From Nitrospina sp. (GTDB lineage: Bacteria; Nitrospinota; Nitrospinia; Nitrospinales; Nitrospinaceae), in assembly GCA_004357365.1 (NCBI GenBank), contig SMVT01000026.1:1-6296 (forward strand): a DNA stretch of 6,296 nt, given 5' to 3'. This document shows, piece by piece, positions 4,946-6,296 of this stretch. The notes beneath the pieces were generated by a model, which worked only from the letters and a program-made list of their open reading frames with translations, was not told the origin of the DNA and made no database searches. Position numbers and translations under genes: made by a program. Position 1 is the first letter of the stretch. Each line of letters starts with the position of its first letter.

Positions 4946-6296
4946 CAAATTCTCCCATATGCGGATTTGGCGTCCTCCTGCAGGACATGCAGGTTGGCCA
5001 TTGAAATTCCGCTCAGTGTCGCACCAATAATACCCAAAAATCCCTGATCTGTCCCACAAATAAATAAGTTTTTTACGGGCGTCAGCCCACTTTTTACTTT
5101 CTTGGGGGAACCGTAGACGGCGCCGTTGAGGTGGCCCGTATACTTGAAAATGGTCTTGGGTGTGAATGAATCGACATATATAACATGATCGCGGAAATCG
5201 GGGAAATATGTCAACAACGCATTCACCCCCCGGTCCCGGTATTCCCGTTTGGCGGCGCGGTAATCGGAGCGCGCCAGGCCATCCCACAGGCTGAAATTAG
5301 CCTGGTTGGTGATGCGGATCATGCCCTCGGACGCGGGTTCCGGGTACTGAAAATTGTTGGGACAGCACAACACACCGCTGGTGACGTCGGTCAGCCCCTC
5401 CGGCACCCGGTACCGGAAACGCGGCTCGGTGCTGTAAAACACGATACTGGAGTCATAGCCCACCTCCTTCGGCAAACAGTCCATTACGAACAACGACTCC
5501 ATGAACGACATGCGGCCGATTTCCAGGCCCGATTCTTCCACCAACCGGGGCCGGCACAGGCGCAGGGTCTCGACATATCCGGCGGAGGAGATCACCTTGT
5601 CCGCCGTCAGCGTTTCGCCGTTTTCCAGATGGACCGACCGCAGGATGCCGCGGGTGTGCTCGATGGCTTCCACCCCGGCGCCCATGCGGAGTTCCCCGCC
5701 GAGATTGCGGTACTTTTCGACCAGCAGATTCAGGATATAGGGCATGCCCCCCACGGGTTTGGCGAAGCCCTCCATAAAGATGCTCTTGAACATGATCACG
5801 AACTGGTAGAAATCCATGTCCCCCTCCGACGCGCTACCGTAATACATGAGCGGGCAGTACAGCATGTCGATCAGCATGGGATCGGACAGGCAACTCTCCA
5901 CTACCTGGCGCGAGGGAATACGTTGATTGTCGTTGAGGTCGAGCTCGTTGAATTCGCGGATGCGGGCGAGCAGTTTCTGAAATCCGTCCACCTGGGAAGG
6001 AAACTGCTCCGCCACCTCCTGCTCGAACAGCCCGAACTCGTTGCTGAACCTGAGCGCCTTTTCGGGGAAGCGGATCCCGGAGACCTCCTGCGGGCACAGG
6101 CGGAAATCGTCATGCTTGAACCGCAACTGCCTGAGAAGCTTGGCCAACGGAGAGCTGCGTACACCCCTCGGCGTGTAATTGGTCATCGCGTGCAGGCCGA
6201 CGTCGAACGTCCGGTGCTTGCGGATATAAAACGAATTGAGGCCGCCGACTTCGACGTGCTTCTCGACGATCAGCACCTTTTTGTCGAATAGCGCCA
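4945..6296 (-). CDS. CrtI/CrtISO/RetSat-type FAD-dependent oxidoreductase (first copy, 5' end outside window)
   Basis: About 449 residues are visible, from ALFDKKVLIVEKHVEVGGLN to the TGA at 4945-4947. The opening is the second strand of an FAD-binding Rossmann fold, with the acidic residue in LIVEKH; the preceding GxGxxG loop, about 25-30 residues, lies beyond the right edge. A GTG at 6276 could be misread as the start, but the frame stays open to the edge and the fold is incomplete without more N-terminus. The family motif GFAKPVGGMPYILNLLVEKY and a strand GGELRMGAGVEAI sit mid-protein. They are followed by GETLTADKVISSAGYVETL, the usual CrtI-type order. The C-terminus has TPKTIFKYTGHLNGAVYGSP and NLFICGTDQGFLGIIGATLS, the FAD-closing segment typical of carotenoid isomerase and retinol saturase relatives. 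It is the first visible gene of the operon and overlaps the next by one base. The substrate is unknown, probably a polyene or unsaturated lipid. Confidence 0.88.
   Translation of the reverse strand, partial: ALFDKKVLIVEKHVEVGGLNSFYIRKHRTFDVGLHAMTNYTPRGVRSSPLAKLLRQLRFKHDDFRLCPQEVSGIRFPEKALRFSNEFGLFEQEVAEQFPSQVDGFQKLLARIREFNELDLNDNQRIPSRQVVESCLSDPMLIDMLYCPLMYYGSASEGDMDFYQFVIMFKSIFMEGFAKPVGGMPYILNLLVEKYRNLGGELRMGAGVEAIEHTRGILRSVHLENGETLTADKVISSAGYVETLRLCRPRLVEESGLEIGRMSFMESLFVMDCLPKEVGYDSSIVFYSTEPRFRYRVPEGLTDVTSGVLCCPNNFQYPEPASEGMIRITNQANFSLWDGLARSDYRAAKREYRDRGVNALLTYFPDFRDHVIYVDSFTPKTIFKYTGHLNGAVYGSPKKVKSGLTPVKNLFICGTDQGFLGIIGATLSGISMANLHVLQEDAKSAYGRI
4951..4956 (-). promoter_or_regulatory. Ribosome binding site for the second CrtI-like gene
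   Basis: On the - strand GGGAGA precedes the ATG at 4945 by five bases (ATTTG). It lies in the last codons of the upstream gene and decides this ATG as the start over the longer open frame, together with the TGATG stop/start overlap. Confidence 0.7.

Noticed and set aside
4946..5287. N-terminal extension of the second CrtI-like protein by 114 codons
   Set aside because: It overlaps the C-terminal coding part of the preceding gene in another frame and has no FAD-fold features. The Rossmann motif begins just after ATG 4945, which has a ribosome site.
5185..6291. Long + strand open frame of 368 codons opposite the first CrtI-like gene
   Set aside because: It is antisense to a well-supported coding frame, rich in His, Gln and Arg as expected for a shadow in GC-rich DNA, and shows no recognisable domain.

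Overview
The window carries two unrelated gene groups that converge on an inverted repeat near position 1380. No tRNA, rRNA, CRISPR array, transposase or phage gene is visible. The DNA is fairly GC-rich by eye, with short intergenic gaps and coupled stop/start codons. The protein families fit a Gram-negative bacterium, perhaps of the Desulfobacterota or Nitrospinota type. That placement is a weak guess from overall character and no single marker supports it.

Left part, + strand (1-1282): the last 50 codons of rplT (ribosomal protein L20), then a strong Rho-independent terminator or attenuator hairpin, then a complete pheS (phenylalanyl-tRNA synthetase alpha subunit). The order rplT-pheS is the usual bacterial one. 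The expected next gene, pheT, is absent: pheS is followed directly by a repeat and by genes on the other strand.

Middle (1283-1445): a short non-coding stretch between convergent stop codons. It holds a weak hairpin and a large imperfect inverted repeat (1332-1419). The repeat arms look like a dispersed intergenic repeat of the type GTCATYCTGAG...CGAAGRATCTG, and it probably also ends transcription from both sides.

Right part, - strand (6296 down to 1446): a tightly packed operon. In transcription order it encodes a CrtI/CrtISO/RetSat-type FAD-dependent oxidoreductase (5' end outside the window), a second oxidoreductase of the same superfamily, a FabG-type 3-oxoacyl-ACP reductase, a FabZ-type 3-hydroxyacyl-ACP dehydratase and a divergent FabI-type enoyl-ACP reductase. 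Junctions are TGATG, a 76-base gap, TAATG and GTGA. FabG, FabZ and FabI together supply the three steps after condensation in type II fatty acid synthesis (ketoreduction, dehydration, enoyl reduction). The two CrtI-like enzymes normally desaturate, saturate or isomerise polyenes. The combination suggests a dedicated pathway for an unusual unsaturated or modified acyl chain or polyene, rather than housekeeping lipid synthesis. No ketosynthase, acyl carrier protein or acyltransferase is in view, and the operon continues beyond the right edge. This operon is the most interesting part of the window.
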